Source: Brenneria rubrifaciens (GTDB lineage Bacteria; Pseudomonadota; Gammaproteobacteria; Enterobacterales; Enterobacteriaceae). From it: 64,000 nt of DNA. Below are positions 1 through 11,354 of the stretch, piece by piece. Both the position numbers and the translations under genes were made by a program. The stretch covers positions 2,356,001 through 2,420,000 of the forward strand of contig NZ_CP034035.1 of the NCBI RefSeq assembly GCF_005484945.1, in the 5' to 3' direction. Each line of letters opens with the position of its first letter. Position 1 is the stretch's first letter. Below the pieces are notes generated by a model. It worked only from the letters and a program-made list of their open reading frames with translations. It made no database searches and was not told the origin of the DNA.

Positions 1-1
1 G

Positions 2-580
2 GCGGTACTGCTCACCCTGCACCTGTTTATCCGTTCCAGCGAACTGCGTTTCGCAAGGTGGAGTGAAATTGATTTCAAAAACAGAATCTGGACCATTCCC
101 GCTACCCGCGACGCTATTGCCGGCGTCCGCTACTCCGGGCGTGGCGCGAAAATGCGTACGCCGCATATCGTGCCGCTGTCCAGGCAAGCCATCGATATAC
201 TGAAGCAGATTCAAGCGATTTCAGGCCATCTGGAACTGGTGTTTCCCGGCGACCATAACCCGTATAAACCCATGTGCGAAAACACAGTCAACAAAGCATT
301 GCGACTAATGGGCTATGACACCAAAAAGGATGTCTGCGGTCACGGATTCCGCGCAATGGCGTGTAGCGCATTAATGGAGTCAGAGCGTTGGTCGCAAGAT
401 GCTGTCGAACGCCAGATGAGCCACCAGGAGCGCAACAGCGTGCGGGCGGCCTATATCCACAAAGCCGCACATCTTGAAGTCCGCAAAGCGATGATGCAGT
501 GGTGGTCGGATTTTATTGAAATAAACAGTGAAGGCTTTGTTCCACCGTACGTATATGCAAAACAATATAAAATTGCCTGA
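2..580 (+). CDS. int: P4-type tyrosine recombinase (integrase), C-terminal part
   Basis: The reading frame is open from base 2, so the 5' end lies outside the window and only the catalytic half is present. Tyrosine recombinase residues are in order: the first Arg in RSSELRFARW, the HGFR box (H-x-x-R), and the nucleophile Tyr in RAAYIHKA, followed by the usual P4-integrase tail (EVRKAMMQWWSDFI). Enzymes of this family integrate islands and ICEs at tRNA 3' ends. Its position at the edge of a VirB/MobC conjugative region suggests that it is the ICE integrase and that the attachment site lies just left of the window. The tRNA target cannot be seen. Confidence 0.92.
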   Translation, partial: AVLLTLHLFIRSSELRFARWSEIDFKNRIWTIPATRDAIAGVRYSGRGAKMRTPHIVPLSRQAIDILKQIQAISGHLELVFPGDHNPYKPMCENTVNKALRLMGYDTKKDVCGHGFRAMACSALMESERWSQDAVERQMSHQERNSVRAAYIHKAAHLEVRKAMMQWWSDFIEINSEGFVPPYVYAKQYKIA

Positions 581-991
581 CTCTAATCCCATGTTAGTGC
601 CTGGGGACCTACCCCGGGCTTCCAGATATCTCATCGCCACCTCCATAACGCTCCCCTTACATCCCATTCTCAACACGCAAGACAACAGTTTTTCTGGCGG
701 TATTCTGCAAACCCAACAATCGGTCAACATCATTCTCAGGGTGTTTCAGTAGAGCTGAAGAGCCGTTAAACAGCACTATTAGGGGAAAACACATATCTAA
801 AAAATATTTCCATAAGTCACAAAAAACACATAGATTATTGATTTTTTGATGTTTTTTATTTTCATTTTGTGTCGTGCATAATAAAAATTTCTTTTAAAAG
901 AAATATATTTCTAAATGTTGACTTTAAGCACATGAGTGGTTAATTATTAATCAATAAGCTAATAAATCCTTCAAACTTGCAGGGGGTTGAA
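581..991. other. AT-rich intergenic region between integrase and biosynthetic locus
   Basis: I see no gene here. A GC-rich hairpin at 599-619 (GCCTGGGG, loop ACCTA, CCCCGGGC, one G-T pair) follows the integrase but lacks a T-run, so it is at best a weak terminator. From about 770 the DNA becomes strongly AT-rich, which fits a horizontally acquired promoter region for the dioxygenase gene; no exact -35/-10 pair stands out. A good ribosome site (AGGGGG, 981-986) lies 5 nt before the ATG at 992. Confidence 0.5.
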
Positions 992-2002
992 ATGGCAATT
1001 TTGATGAGTCAATGTGAAGATGGAAATGTATTCAGCTTTATAGTCAAAGGGTTACCTGTTACTGGCATACAACATTTTTTTACTGAATCAGCAGCACAAA
1101 TCCGTACTCAACTACTTGACCGTGGAGCCGTCATCATCCGTGGTGTGGAAGAAAGCCGGGATCCAGATGTTTTTGAACGAATCATGGCATCTTTAGGCTT
1201 CCCTACCAGGGATTATATCGGGGGTTCTTCCCCACGCTCGTCAGTTAAGGGCAAAGTAATGGAAGCTACTCGGACACCTCCTTCATGGTCAATTATCCTT
1301 CACCAGGAAATGACCTATGTAAAACACCCACCCGAAATTATTGCTTTTTCCTGCGTCGAACCTGCCCGTAAAGGCGGCTTCTCAACTATTGGTGATATGC
1401 GCCGAATTAAACATTTGGTCGACCCCACCACATTACAATTACTGACGGAACGGGGTCTAAAACTACGCAGGACATTACCCGGCGAAAAACGGGTTCATTT
1501 AAAACCCGGTATTAAAAAAAGCTGGCAGGAGGCACTTTCAGCAATAACGAAAGAAGAAGCTGAATTTGTTTGTCGCTCTCGAGGCTGGGACTTTGAGTGG
1601 TGGAATGATGATTTAATTCTCTGGCAGGATTGTATTTCCCCAATGCGGCAACACCCCCTCAAAAGCGAGCTCATCTGGTGCAACCAGGCTCATTTCTGGG
1701 GTGCTGCAGCAATGATCGAATGGGCCCGGATTGATTCCAGATATGATGATGAAAATGAATTAACAAAGGCTACACAGACGAATCCCGAACTTCTGGAATC
1801 TATGTGTTTTGGGGATGGGGACCCTCTTCCAGAAGAGCTAACGCTCAATTTATTTAATCTGGTCCAGGGGGTTGAGCAGGAGGTGAGCCTGCACAGCGGG
1901 GATATATTACTTCTGGATAATTTACAGTTTGCGCACGGCAGGCGTGCATTCTCCGGAAAAAGAGAAATTAACGTAATCATTGCCGACTGGGGTGAGAATT
2001 AA
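992..2002 (+). CDS. TauD/SyrP-like Fe(II)/2-oxoglutarate dioxygenase
   Basis: The product has 336 aa. I chose the ATG at 992 because AGGGGG sits 5 nt upstream; a TTG at 977 would extend it without a ribosome site. It resembles the TauD/TfdA-type oxygenases that hydroxylate amino acids in peptide-antibiotic pathways, SyrP in particular (GGSSPRSSVKGKV; LHQEMTY). The iron triad reads as H104, E106 and H315, with Glu where classical TauD enzymes have Asp (an HxE variant, as I recall for the SyrP subgroup); R324 is the likely 2-oxoglutarate-binding Arg. It is the first gene of the locus, 26 nt before the MIO enzyme. Inferred role: hydroxylation or desaturation of an amino-acid intermediate. The substrate is unknown. 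Confidence 0.85.
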   Translation: MAILMSQCEDGNVFSFIVKGLPVTGIQHFFTESAAQIRTQLLDRGAVIIRGVEESRDPDVFERIMASLGFPTRDYIGGSSPRSSVKGKVMEATRTPPSWSIILHQEMTYVKHPPEIIAFSCVEPARKGGFSTIGDMRRIKHLVDPTTLQLLTERGLKLRRTLPGEKRVHLKPGIKKSWQEALSAITKEEAEFVCRSRGWDFEWWNDDLILWQDCISPMRQHPLKSELIWCNQAHFWGAAAMIEWARIDSRYDDENELTKATQTNPELLESMCFGDGDPLPEELTLNLFNLVQGVEQEVSLHSGDILLLDNLQFAHGRRAFSGKREINVIIADWGEN

Positions 2003-2028
2003 GTTAATCCCACACAAGGAGAAGCATA

Positions 2029-3612
2029 ATGAGTGTTAATCAACACAATGGTTCATCCATAAGTGATACCTTCATTCTTAGCCCAGAGCGTCTTGTTAGC
2101 CTGGAAGAGTTTATTGCTTTCTCGCAACCAGGTAAAAAAATCGCTGCCTCTGAGGCCACCAGAAACAGAGTTCGAGCATCAAGGCATGCTCTGGAAAAAC
2201 TTGTCGACGAAGGCGCTGTGATTTATGGCGTCAATACCGGCATGGGTGGATTTGTTGATCATCTCGTCCCGCTTGACAAAGCGCCGGAGCTACAAAAAAA
2301 CCTCATCCGTGGTGTTGCAACTAATGTTGGTGACAGATTTTCAGATATTATCTGCCGGGCAACTATGTTTGCGCGGATCGTCTCGCTTTCTCGTGGTAAC
2401 TCAGCAATATCGCTCGAAAATTTCGACCGTTTTATTGCTATCTATAATTCGGGGATAATACCAGAGATCCCAAGCAAAGGTTCCCTTGGCACCAGCGGTG
2501 ATCTAGGTCCATTGGCAGCGATGGCCCGAGTGCTTACCGGAGAAGGCGATGCCTGGTTTAATAATAAACGTTTGCCTGCTGCCGACGTTCTACATCAATT
2601 AGCTCTTGTACCACTCGAGCTTAGCTATAAGGAAGGGTTGGCACTCATTAATGGCACCTCCTGCATGGTCGCGCTTGCTGCCCTGAATGTCACTGAAGCC
2701 AAAGATCTTCTTGAAAAATACACGTCAATCTCCGCCTTTTCCTCAGAAACACTTCTTGCTAGGGTCCGCCCGTTCCACCCCGATGTTCATCAACTGAAGC
2801 CCCATACAGGTCAACGTAAGATTGCAGAAATGATATGGAATGACCTAAAGGGAACAAAACTGGCAGTTGACGACATACAGCTTTCATCAGAACTCGGTAG
2901 CAGGCTTACAGACAGCATCAGGCAGGAAGATATGCCTATTGAAGATGCTTATTCCATACGCTGCACACCGCAAATCCTTGGTCCCGTACTGGAAACTACA
3001 GAATTCGTAGAACGAATAGTGACTAACGAACTGAACTCTTCAAACGATAACCCTCTCGTAACACCTGAAAATGGCCTGGTCTTCCATAACGGGCACTTTC
3101 ACGGGCAGTATATATCAGCGGCGATGGATTACCTGGCAATATCAATAATCACCATGTGTAATTTATCTGACCGCCGCACGGACAGATTCCTGACCAGCGC
3201 GAACAGTAATGGTCTGCCCTCCTTTTTGTGCGCTGAAAATGGCGGGCTAAGATTCGGACTTATGGGCGGTCAGTTTATGTCCTCTTCTTTAACTGCGGAA
3301 AACCGTGCGCTGGCAACACCACTGTCAATCCAGACACTCACAACAACCGGCGATTTTCAGGATGTTGTCTCTTTCGGCTTGGTTGCGGCCCGCAGGACTG
3401 CAGAGGTGCTTCAGAATACCCGTTACGTTATTGCCTTTGAATTAATCTGTGCAGCTCAGGCAGCAGATATTAGAGGGATAACAAAATTAGCGGGCACAGG
3501 CCTCCACTGGTACGAGCAAGTACGGGAATCCGTTCCCTATCTTGACCAAGATGAATCACTAACGCCATATCTGGAAGATATCGTATCCCGGTTACTAGGA
3601 GGACGACGTTGA
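2029..3612 (+). CDS. MIO-type aromatic amino acid aminomutase/ammonia-lyase, AdmH-like
   Basis: The 527-aa product belongs to the histidine/phenylalanine ammonia-lyase family, whose self-made MIO cofactor removes or moves an alpha-amino group. The cofactor triad is Thr155-Ser156-Gly157 in GSLGTSGDLGPLA, where most lyases have Ala-Ser-Gly. The catalytic Tyr66 lies in IYGVNTGMGGF. From memory, TSG and much of the surrounding sequence (LINGTS, NELNSSNDNPL, NSNGLPSFLCAEN) match the phenylalanine 2,3-aminomutase AdmH of the andrimid pathway in Pantoea. A beta-amino acid product (beta-Phe or beta-Tyr) is therefore more likely than housekeeping histidine catabolism, and no other hut genes are nearby. 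The ribosome site AAGGAG lies before the ATG; the stop overlaps the next start (TGATG). Confidence 0.88.
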   Translation: MSVNQHNGSSISDTFILSPERLVSLEEFIAFSQPGKKIAASEATRNRVRASRHALEKLVDEGAVIYGVNTGMGGFVDHLVPLDKAPELQKNLIRGVATNVGDRFSDIICRATMFARIVSLSRGNSAISLENFDRFIAIYNSGIIPEIPSKGSLGTSGDLGPLAAMARVLTGEGDAWFNNKRLPAADVLHQLALVPLELSYKEGLALINGTSCMVALAALNVTEAKDLLEKYTSISAFSSETLLARVRPFHPDVHQLKPHTGQRKIAEMIWNDLKGTKLAVDDIQLSSELGSRLTDSIRQEDMPIEDAYSIRCTPQILGPVLETTEFVERIVTNELNSSNDNPLVTPENGLVFHNGHFHGQYISAAMDYLAISIITMCNLSDRRTDRFLTSANSNGLPSFLCAENGGLRFGLMGGQFMSSSLTAENRALATPLSIQTLTTTGDFQDVVSFGLVAARRTAEVLQNTRYVIAFELICAAQAADIRGITKLAGTGLHWYEQVRESVPYLDQDESLTPYLEDIVSRLLGGRR

Positions 3613-4685
3613 TGTTATCAGATAAGACCCAAGGCGATGCAGAACTGCCTGAACGTAAAGATGAATGTATTCGCCTGCATGCAAATGAAAATCCGCTTGG
3701 AATGTCAGACCAGGTACAAAATCAGTGCATGAGCGATCTGTTACTAATGAACCAGTATCCCGATCCCACCTATCGGTCGCTTCGTTCAGCTATTGGGCAT
3801 CGCTGGAATGTTGAACCGGAGCAACTCATCATTGGTAATGGCTCTGATGAACTGATAGATATAGCACTGCGTAGTCTGTTGAAACCGGGCTCACGGATTG
3901 TCGCTCTCCGGCATAGTTTTATGATGTATAAAAAGAGAGCTCACATCCTCGGCGCAATATACAATGAGATCCCGGTTGATAATAACGGTCAGGTTACCTC
4001 GAATGATATAAATGAGATCGCTAACAATCAAACCGATATTTTAGTTCTGGTTAATCCGTCTAACCCATTAGCTAACTATATTGAGCCTTCATATTTATTA
4101 TCTTTGGTTGAAGAAATACCGCTGAGTACGACAGTTATCATTGATGAAGCCTACGCAGAGTTTACGCCTGATCGTGAAAATACGGCCGGACTGCAGATAG
4201 TACGTAACCGGATTAATAGCGTATGTTTAAGGACATTTTCAAAAGCATATGGGCTTGCAGGACTACGCCTTGGTTGGGCTTATTTAAGTGTAGACTTACT
4301 CCCGAAACTGGAAACCCGTCGGGCACCTTACAACGTCAGCGCATTATCTTCACTGGCCGGAGAATATGCGCTTCAGGATACTGAACATCTGAACAGAACA
4401 ACAGAATACTGCGGGAACTGGGGAAAAAGACTGGTTGATTTATTTGACGCATTTGGGATAAAGGCCAGAAGTGAATATGTCAATTTTGTATTTGTCGAAT
4501 TCGGGAATGATGCGAGCTGTCAGGAAATATACAATATTCTTGAACGTGAAGGTTTTCTTACATCAAGATTAACCGATTACTCCCTTGAAAATTGCCTGAG
4601 AATTTCTTTCGGCACTCCTACTCAGATGGAAAAGTTATTCTCTGTCTTACAGAGAGAACTGATAGACCGGCATCTATTAGAATAA
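3612..4685 (+). CDS. HisC-like class I/II PLP aminotransferase
   Basis: The 357-aa product is a fold-type I aminotransferase of the histidinol-phosphate aminotransferase family. It has the N-terminal LHANENPLG motif, the NPSNP loop (148-152), the PLP-ring Asp in VIIDEAYAEF, and the Schiff-base Lys211 in TFSKAYGLAGLRLGW. The ATG at 3612 overlaps the upstream stop by one base and has AGGAGG at 3597-3602, so it is preferred to the TTG at 3609. With no his genes around it, it probably transaminates a pathway intermediate, either making the amino acid from an oxo acid delivered by the FAD oxidase or the reverse. HisC paralogues are common in natural-product loci. The substrate is unassigned. Confidence 0.88.
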   Translation: MLSDKTQGDAELPERKDECIRLHANENPLGMSDQVQNQCMSDLLLMNQYPDPTYRSLRSAIGHRWNVEPEQLIIGNGSDELIDIALRSLLKPGSRIVALRHSFMMYKKRAHILGAIYNEIPVDNNGQVTSNDINEIANNQTDILVLVNPSNPLANYIEPSYLLSLVEEIPLSTTVIIDEAYAEFTPDRENTAGLQIVRNRINSVCLRTFSKAYGLAGLRLGWAYLSVDLLPKLETRRAPYNVSALSSLAGEYALQDTEHLNRTTEYCGNWGKRLVDLFDAFGIKARSEYVNFVFVEFGNDASCQEIYNILEREGFLTSRLTDYSLENCLRISFGTPTQMEKLFSVLQRELIDRHLLE

Positions 4686-4753
4686 GTCATTTCACGTTTT
4701 AGAAAGCAAACAGGCACGTCCTATAAATGACTATGTAATAAAGGTAACGCACG

Positions 4754-5479
4754 ATGAATAAAACATCAGCTTTATATTATAAAGATGCCTATCTTAACCA
4801 AGTTGATACGCAGATTAGTTATGTCTGCCGTGATGAGTCAGGTCTTCCATATTGCCTCCTCAATGAAACAGTATTCTATCCGCAAGGCGGCGGGCAACTG
4901 GGTGATCGGGGTTACCTGATGTTACCGACCGCCCATACATCGCCACAAAAGGTAAAAGTTGCCACAACAAAGCGCAAGGGCGATGAGATCAGGCATTACC
5001 TTGATATAGACGACAGCGAGTTCAGCTATCTGCAGGAACTTGCAAGTCAGAACGTAACAGCCATTCTTGACTGGTCGCGACGGTATCACCAGATGCGTAT
5101 TCACTCAGCAGTACACCTCATCCATTGTGTGCTTGAGGAAGTTAGCGAGCATTCAATACCCCATCCTGTACGCTCGCCACTCAGTGATGATAATGGAGAG
5201 AACCACTACAATCTCCTGCTCGACGATATTGACGCAAATGTTCTTAATATGGTTACGATAAAACTGAATGCATTCTGCACTACAGGTCATGAAATACATA
5301 CTGAGTCTGATGCTGAACGGAGAAACGGTTTCCGCTTGTGGAAATGCGGTAAATGGGTCATTCCCTGTGGCGGGACGCATATAAAAAACACAAGAGAAAC
5401 AGGGACGATTTTTTCCACGCTGAAAGTTAAAAAGAACATGACGCGCATTACACTCTGGCTTACTGATGAATCCGGATAG
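4754..5479 (+). CDS. Stand-alone AlaX-type aminoacyl-tRNA editing hydrolase
   Basis: The 241-aa product matches the editing module shared by AlaRS, ThrRS and free-standing AlaX proteins, which deacylate wrongly charged tRNA. It contains the AlaRS-type FYPQGGGQLGDRG motif (41-53), the zinc pair H117-x3-H121 (HSAVH) and the C205-x3-H209 element (CGGTH), so the metal site looks intact. AlaX normally clears Ser or Gly from tRNA-Ala. Between an aminotransferase and a regulator in a biosynthetic locus, I infer that it protects the producer by hydrolysing tRNA charged with the pathway's unusual amino acid, or less likely that it acts in biosynthesis. The ribosome site is weak (AAAGG). Confidence 0.87.
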   Translation: MNKTSALYYKDAYLNQVDTQISYVCRDESGLPYCLLNETVFYPQGGGQLGDRGYLMLPTAHTSPQKVKVATTKRKGDEIRHYLDIDDSEFSYLQELASQNVTAILDWSRRYHQMRIHSAVHLIHCVLEEVSEHSIPHPVRSPLSDDNGENHYNLLLDDIDANVLNMVTIKLNAFCTTGHEIHTESDAERRNGFRLWKCGKWVIPCGGTHIKNTRETGTIFSTLKVKKNMTRITLWLTDESG

Positions 5480-5520
5480 GCCGGAAAATCAATATATAGT
5501 CAATATCCGGACTACAAATC

Positions 5521-6546
5521 ATGACGATGGTGACTTCTGATATGAAAGCAGAACAAAATAAAGCAACACGTGGTAATACTTCCTCTGGTAACGCATTACG
5601 TAAAGCAGATGAAAAACGGGCCCTAGGCTCATACCTTATGCAGCTTCGGATCGAAAGGGGGCATCTGAAAGTTTCGACGTTTCTTAATGAGATAAACATC
5701 CCTTTTTCTGCTAATTATTATCGTGATATCGAAGCGGGAAGAAAATACCTCAGCATTGATTCTGCCGTAGAGCTTCATGATTCGCTAGGTGTAGAAGCAT
5801 CCACTAAATCAAGCTTTGACTACTTCTGGCATTATTTTAAGGATTTATTACCTTCCGACATTCATGAGATGTTATTTGGGAAAGGTATTGAGACAAAAGA
5901 TCTTTCCTCCCGACTTGAGCTTAGAGATCATGATTCAAAAATATTACGTCGCGCCTTTAGTTCAAGCCGGTATGAACGCGAATTTATAATTTCTGATGAA
6001 GTTATAAAAGCATTTCATAACAATTTCGATTTACTACCGCTTATGACATATGTCTATATGGTAGAGAAAGCGTCTGTTTCAGAAATTAAAAAAGTATGCC
6101 AGCAGCTTGATATTATATTCGATTCCCGCGTGGTGGATTTCCTGAGCCTTATTTCAAAAGAACGCAGTCATGATGAAGCGCCTTTCATCCGCTATGCACC
6201 GACACTCAGAATGCCCAGAACAAATGAGGCGATCAGACTCAAAGATAAGTTCCTGTGTTATGAAACAGAAAAATCATTATCCAAACCTGAAAGAAGTGAA
6301 TATTTTGACCTGAATGGTACCTTTAAATTCAGTTCAATGATCACGCTTAAAGAACCGGAGATTGAGCAGATACAGGATCGACTTGTTGATCTCTTCTCCG
6401 TTATCGAAGTGCACAATAAATCAGGAAAACAACTGGAGGATGAAAAAGCCCATCCCTATTTTCTGGAATTAATCATTTCAGGCAGACCTGAGTACGATGG
6501 ACGGTCGGCCCGGAAATCAGCAGGACCCAAAGTAAAAAATAGTTGA
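5521..6546 (+). CDS. XRE-like helix-turn-helix protein, probable locus regulator
   Basis: The 341-aa product begins with a hydrophilic stretch, then has a helix-turn-helix-like segment at about residues 33-92 (LGSYLMQLRIERGHLKVSTFLNE...YYRDIEAGRKYLSIDSAVELHDSLG), resembling the XRE/Cro fold. The remaining 240 residues match no family I recognise; a sensor or dimerisation role is only a guess. ATGs at 5521, 5527 and 5542 are all possible because no clear ribosome site is present. It is co-directional with the locus and lies 41 nt after the editing hydrolase, which suggests a pathway-specific regulator. Confidence 0.55.
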   Translation: MTMVTSDMKAEQNKATRGNTSSGNALRKADEKRALGSYLMQLRIERGHLKVSTFLNEINIPFSANYYRDIEAGRKYLSIDSAVELHDSLGVEASTKSSFDYFWHYFKDLLPSDIHEMLFGKGIETKDLSSRLELRDHDSKILRRAFSSSRYEREFIISDEVIKAFHNNFDLLPLMTYVYMVEKASVSEIKKVCQQLDIIFDSRVVDFLSLISKERSHDEAPFIRYAPTLRMPRTNEAIRLKDKFLCYETEKSLSKPERSEYFDLNGTFKFSSMITLKEPEIEQIQDRLVDLFSVIEVHNKSGKQLEDEKAHPYFLELIISGRPEYDGRSARKSAGPKVKNS

Positions 6547-7604
6547 GGCGTGTAGCTCTTATTTTTAACTTTACCATGGAGACAATGTAATGAACATGTC
6601 AGCCATCGAAAAATTACGGGAAAAATTTGAGAACCGTTTTCACACCGAACAAACATTCCGGGAAAAATATTGCCAAGCTCCTACAGGCATAGCCTTAAAT
6701 CCTCCCGACGTGGTGGTGACCGTGCGTAATGAGCAGGATATTGTTGATATAGTGTCGCTTTGTTCTCGGACAGGGCTACCGGTTATTCCCTGTGGGGCAC
6801 GGACGTCCATCGAAGGGCAGATAAATGCCCCACAAGGTGGTATCAGCATTGATTGCTCTGAAATGAATGCTATCACCGATATCAACATTGAAGATATGAC
6901 GGCAACAATCCAGCCCGGCGTTACACGAGAGCAGTTAAATGATGCCCTGCAAAATACCGGATTATTTTTTTCCGTTGATCCTGGCGCGAATGCTTCCATC
7001 GGTGGAATGGCTGCAACCCGTGCATCTGGTACAAACTCTGTCCGTTATGGAACGATGGCGACGAATGTCCAGGCCGCACGTCTTGTCATGGCGGATGGCT
7101 CTGTGGCAAAAGTCGGCTCCAGAGCCGTAAAATCTGCAATGGGATTAGACCTGCTTTCACTTGCGATTGGTTCTGAGGGTACACTGGGAATTTTCAGTGA
7201 ATTAACCGTCAACCTTCATCCTGTCCCGGAAATGATTTTTTCAGGTGTCTGCGCATTCGACTCTGTCAGGAATGCCGTGAAGACCGTAACCAGCTCGCTC
7301 AAGTCAGGATTACCCATTGCGCGTATTGAATTACTTAATATCCCCGCTGTTCGCGCTTGTAATACTTACTCCGGTCTTGGCTTACCTAAAAAGCCTCATC
7401 TCTTCGTGGAATTACACAGCAACATGCTCTCAATGGCAGGCAACGTTGCGTCTTTCACGGAACACGTACACAAACATGGGGGAGACGTGCAACTTTCTGA
7501 GGATGTCAGCGCCAGTGATATAAGACGGTAATTCACCATTTGGATTGTCCGCTCCACCCAACATGTTGTTTCCTTGAGGTTCTCACACCAGAAAGGACAT
7601 CAGC

Positions 7605-9571
<1,967 letters not shown>

Positions 9572-10121
9572 TGACCAATAGCGGACATTAAAAATGGCGA
9601 AAAATGGCCAACAATCCTGGCGTTGACAGAGGATCCAGCAGAAAGAGAAATACTGTGGATAGCGCGTCATGATGCATGGTGGGCATTCCACGCTTTTTAT
9701 GAAGGTTGTCAGGGGATCCCCACTGATGTTTGTGTGCCCTTATCACGCCTGAGTGCCTGCATTGCTGCTACAGAAAGAGATATTGCAGAGACAGGGCTCA
9801 ATGCACCTCTTATCGGACATGTCGGGGACGGTAACTTCCACCTTCTACTAATGCTTCATGAGGGGGAAGAAGAAACATCCCGGGTACAGGAATTTCTGAA
9901 CCGTTTAGCTGAACGTGCATTGTCATATGGTGGAACAATCAGCGGAGAGCATGGTGTCGGACAGGGAAAAATCAAATGGATGTCGGCACAACATGGAACT
10001 GCACTGGAACTGATGAAGACTATTAAGTCAGCCCTGGATCCTCTCAATATTTTAAATCCGGCAAAAATGTATTGATCAATATCAGCAGAAGATTCAGGTT
10101 ACTAAAAACGGGGTAAACAGC

Positions 10122-11354
10122 ATGCGACACATATTAATTGTTGGAATAAATAAGATTTCAGTAAAATATATCTGTGATGCGATTCACAATGCAGGTTACG
10201 AACCCATACTTTCCATTGAAACATTAGGTCTTTGTGACGATGCTCGCCACGCGATCAGCGACGTAATCTGTATTCCCCCTTTTACTGACCATGAGAATTT
10301 ATCTGATTATTTGAGATCTCATCCTGATATCTCTCAAAAAATACATAGTATTACAACGTTCTTTGATGAGTTATTCCCGATGATTACCGCAACCGCAGAG
10401 GAGTTCGGATATAATGGCCCACCTCGCATATTTGCAGAACTGGCATCAAAAGAAGTGGTCGGAAAGTTTATCCCTGAACATGTTCCTCCAGAATTACAAA
10501 TCTCCATTTCCGACAAAGAATTCTCCATTCCATGGCTGGAGATGGATAAAAACAATACTGTCATTTTAAAACCCGCTATTGGCTCCGGGGCGCTTGCAAC
10601 CTCAACGCTGACTCTCGAACCGGGCAAGGATCCGATCCAGATAATAAAGTCTGCTATTTCTGAAAGTAGAATTGAGCACCCTGAAACGCTCTGGATTATT
10701 CAGGCTTATTGTGAAGGTATACTCGTGAGCATGGAAGGATTTGTCCAAGAGGGTACAGTCGTCTTTCTCGGTCTGTCTAGGCGAGAAAGAGTCAAATTCA
10801 CTGAGGTTGCCAACCATTTCCCTTCTGATAACAGTATTCAACCCTCTGTACTGGTAAAAATTAAGACCGCCATTGACGACCTTATCAGTCGATCAGGGTT
10901 TGATAATGGATACTTCCATTGTGAGTTTATCACCACTGACGCTACTGCTTATCTTATTGATGCCAATATGGGGCGTTTAGGTGGTGCGACAGTTGTAGAA
11001 CAGATCGCATTATCCTGTGAGCTTTCCCCAGCAGTTGTTCTTCAGCACGCAGCATTACTCCCTCTGGGTTTGGCAAATACCATCCCAGTATATGCCCCTT
11101 CCGGGAAACGCAAAAATACGCTTGGGTACTGGTATTGCCTGGAGGAAGAATCGCTCATCTGTGGATGGGACATTCCGCCACTGGTATCCATTCATACACC
11201 GATCGCCAGTCCTGGCAACCTAATCCAGCCTGTCGGCGTTTCTGATTATTCCTGGGTCGGTATGCTGGCAGGTTACACTGAAATAGTTCAGGACGAGATA
11301 AAACTGATACGCATCAAAACTGATCGCGGAGACAGGCTTCCTGTATTCAAATGA
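10122..11354 (+). CDS. ATP-grasp ligase, probable amino acid/peptide ligase
   Basis: The 410-aa product has the ATP-grasp layout. There is an N-terminal alpha/beta domain (MRHILIVGINKIS), a central ATP-binding subdomain with VILKPAIGSGA as the nucleotide-binding lysine/glycine loop, and the metal-binding strand pair GYFHCEFITTDATAYLIDANMGRLGGA (broken here into its parts: GYFHCEF, then YLIDANMGRLGGA). Family members such as BacD and DdaF join amino acids through acyl phosphates. With an exporter directly after it, I infer that it forms the amide bond of the final product. No NRPS belongs to this locus. The stop overlaps the next start (ATGA), so the two genes are translationally coupled. Confidence 0.82.
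   Translation: MRHILIVGINKISVKYICDAIHNAGYEPILSIETLGLCDDARHAISDVICIPPFTDHENLSDYLRSHPDISQKIHSITTFFDELFPMITATAEEFGYNGPPRIFAELASKEVVGKFIPEHVPPELQISISDKEFSIPWLEMDKNNTVILKPAIGSGALATSTLTLEPGKDPIQIIKSAISESRIEHPETLWIIQAYCEGILVSMEGFVQEGTVVFLGLSRRERVKFTEVANHFPSDNSIQPSVLVKIKTAIDDLISRSGFDNGYFHCEFITTDATAYLIDANMGRLGGATVVEQIALSCELSPAVVLQHAALLPLGLANTIPVYAPSGKRKNTLGYWYCLEEESLICGWDIPPLVSIHTPIASPGNLIQPVGVSDYSWVGMLAGYTEIVQDEIKLIRIKTDRGDRLPVFK

Noticed and set aside
2029..3612. Histidine ammonia-lyase (hutH) of housekeeping catabolism
   Set aside because: No hutU, hutI or hutG is near; the TSG triad and remembered AdmH similarity fit a biosynthetic aminomutase better.
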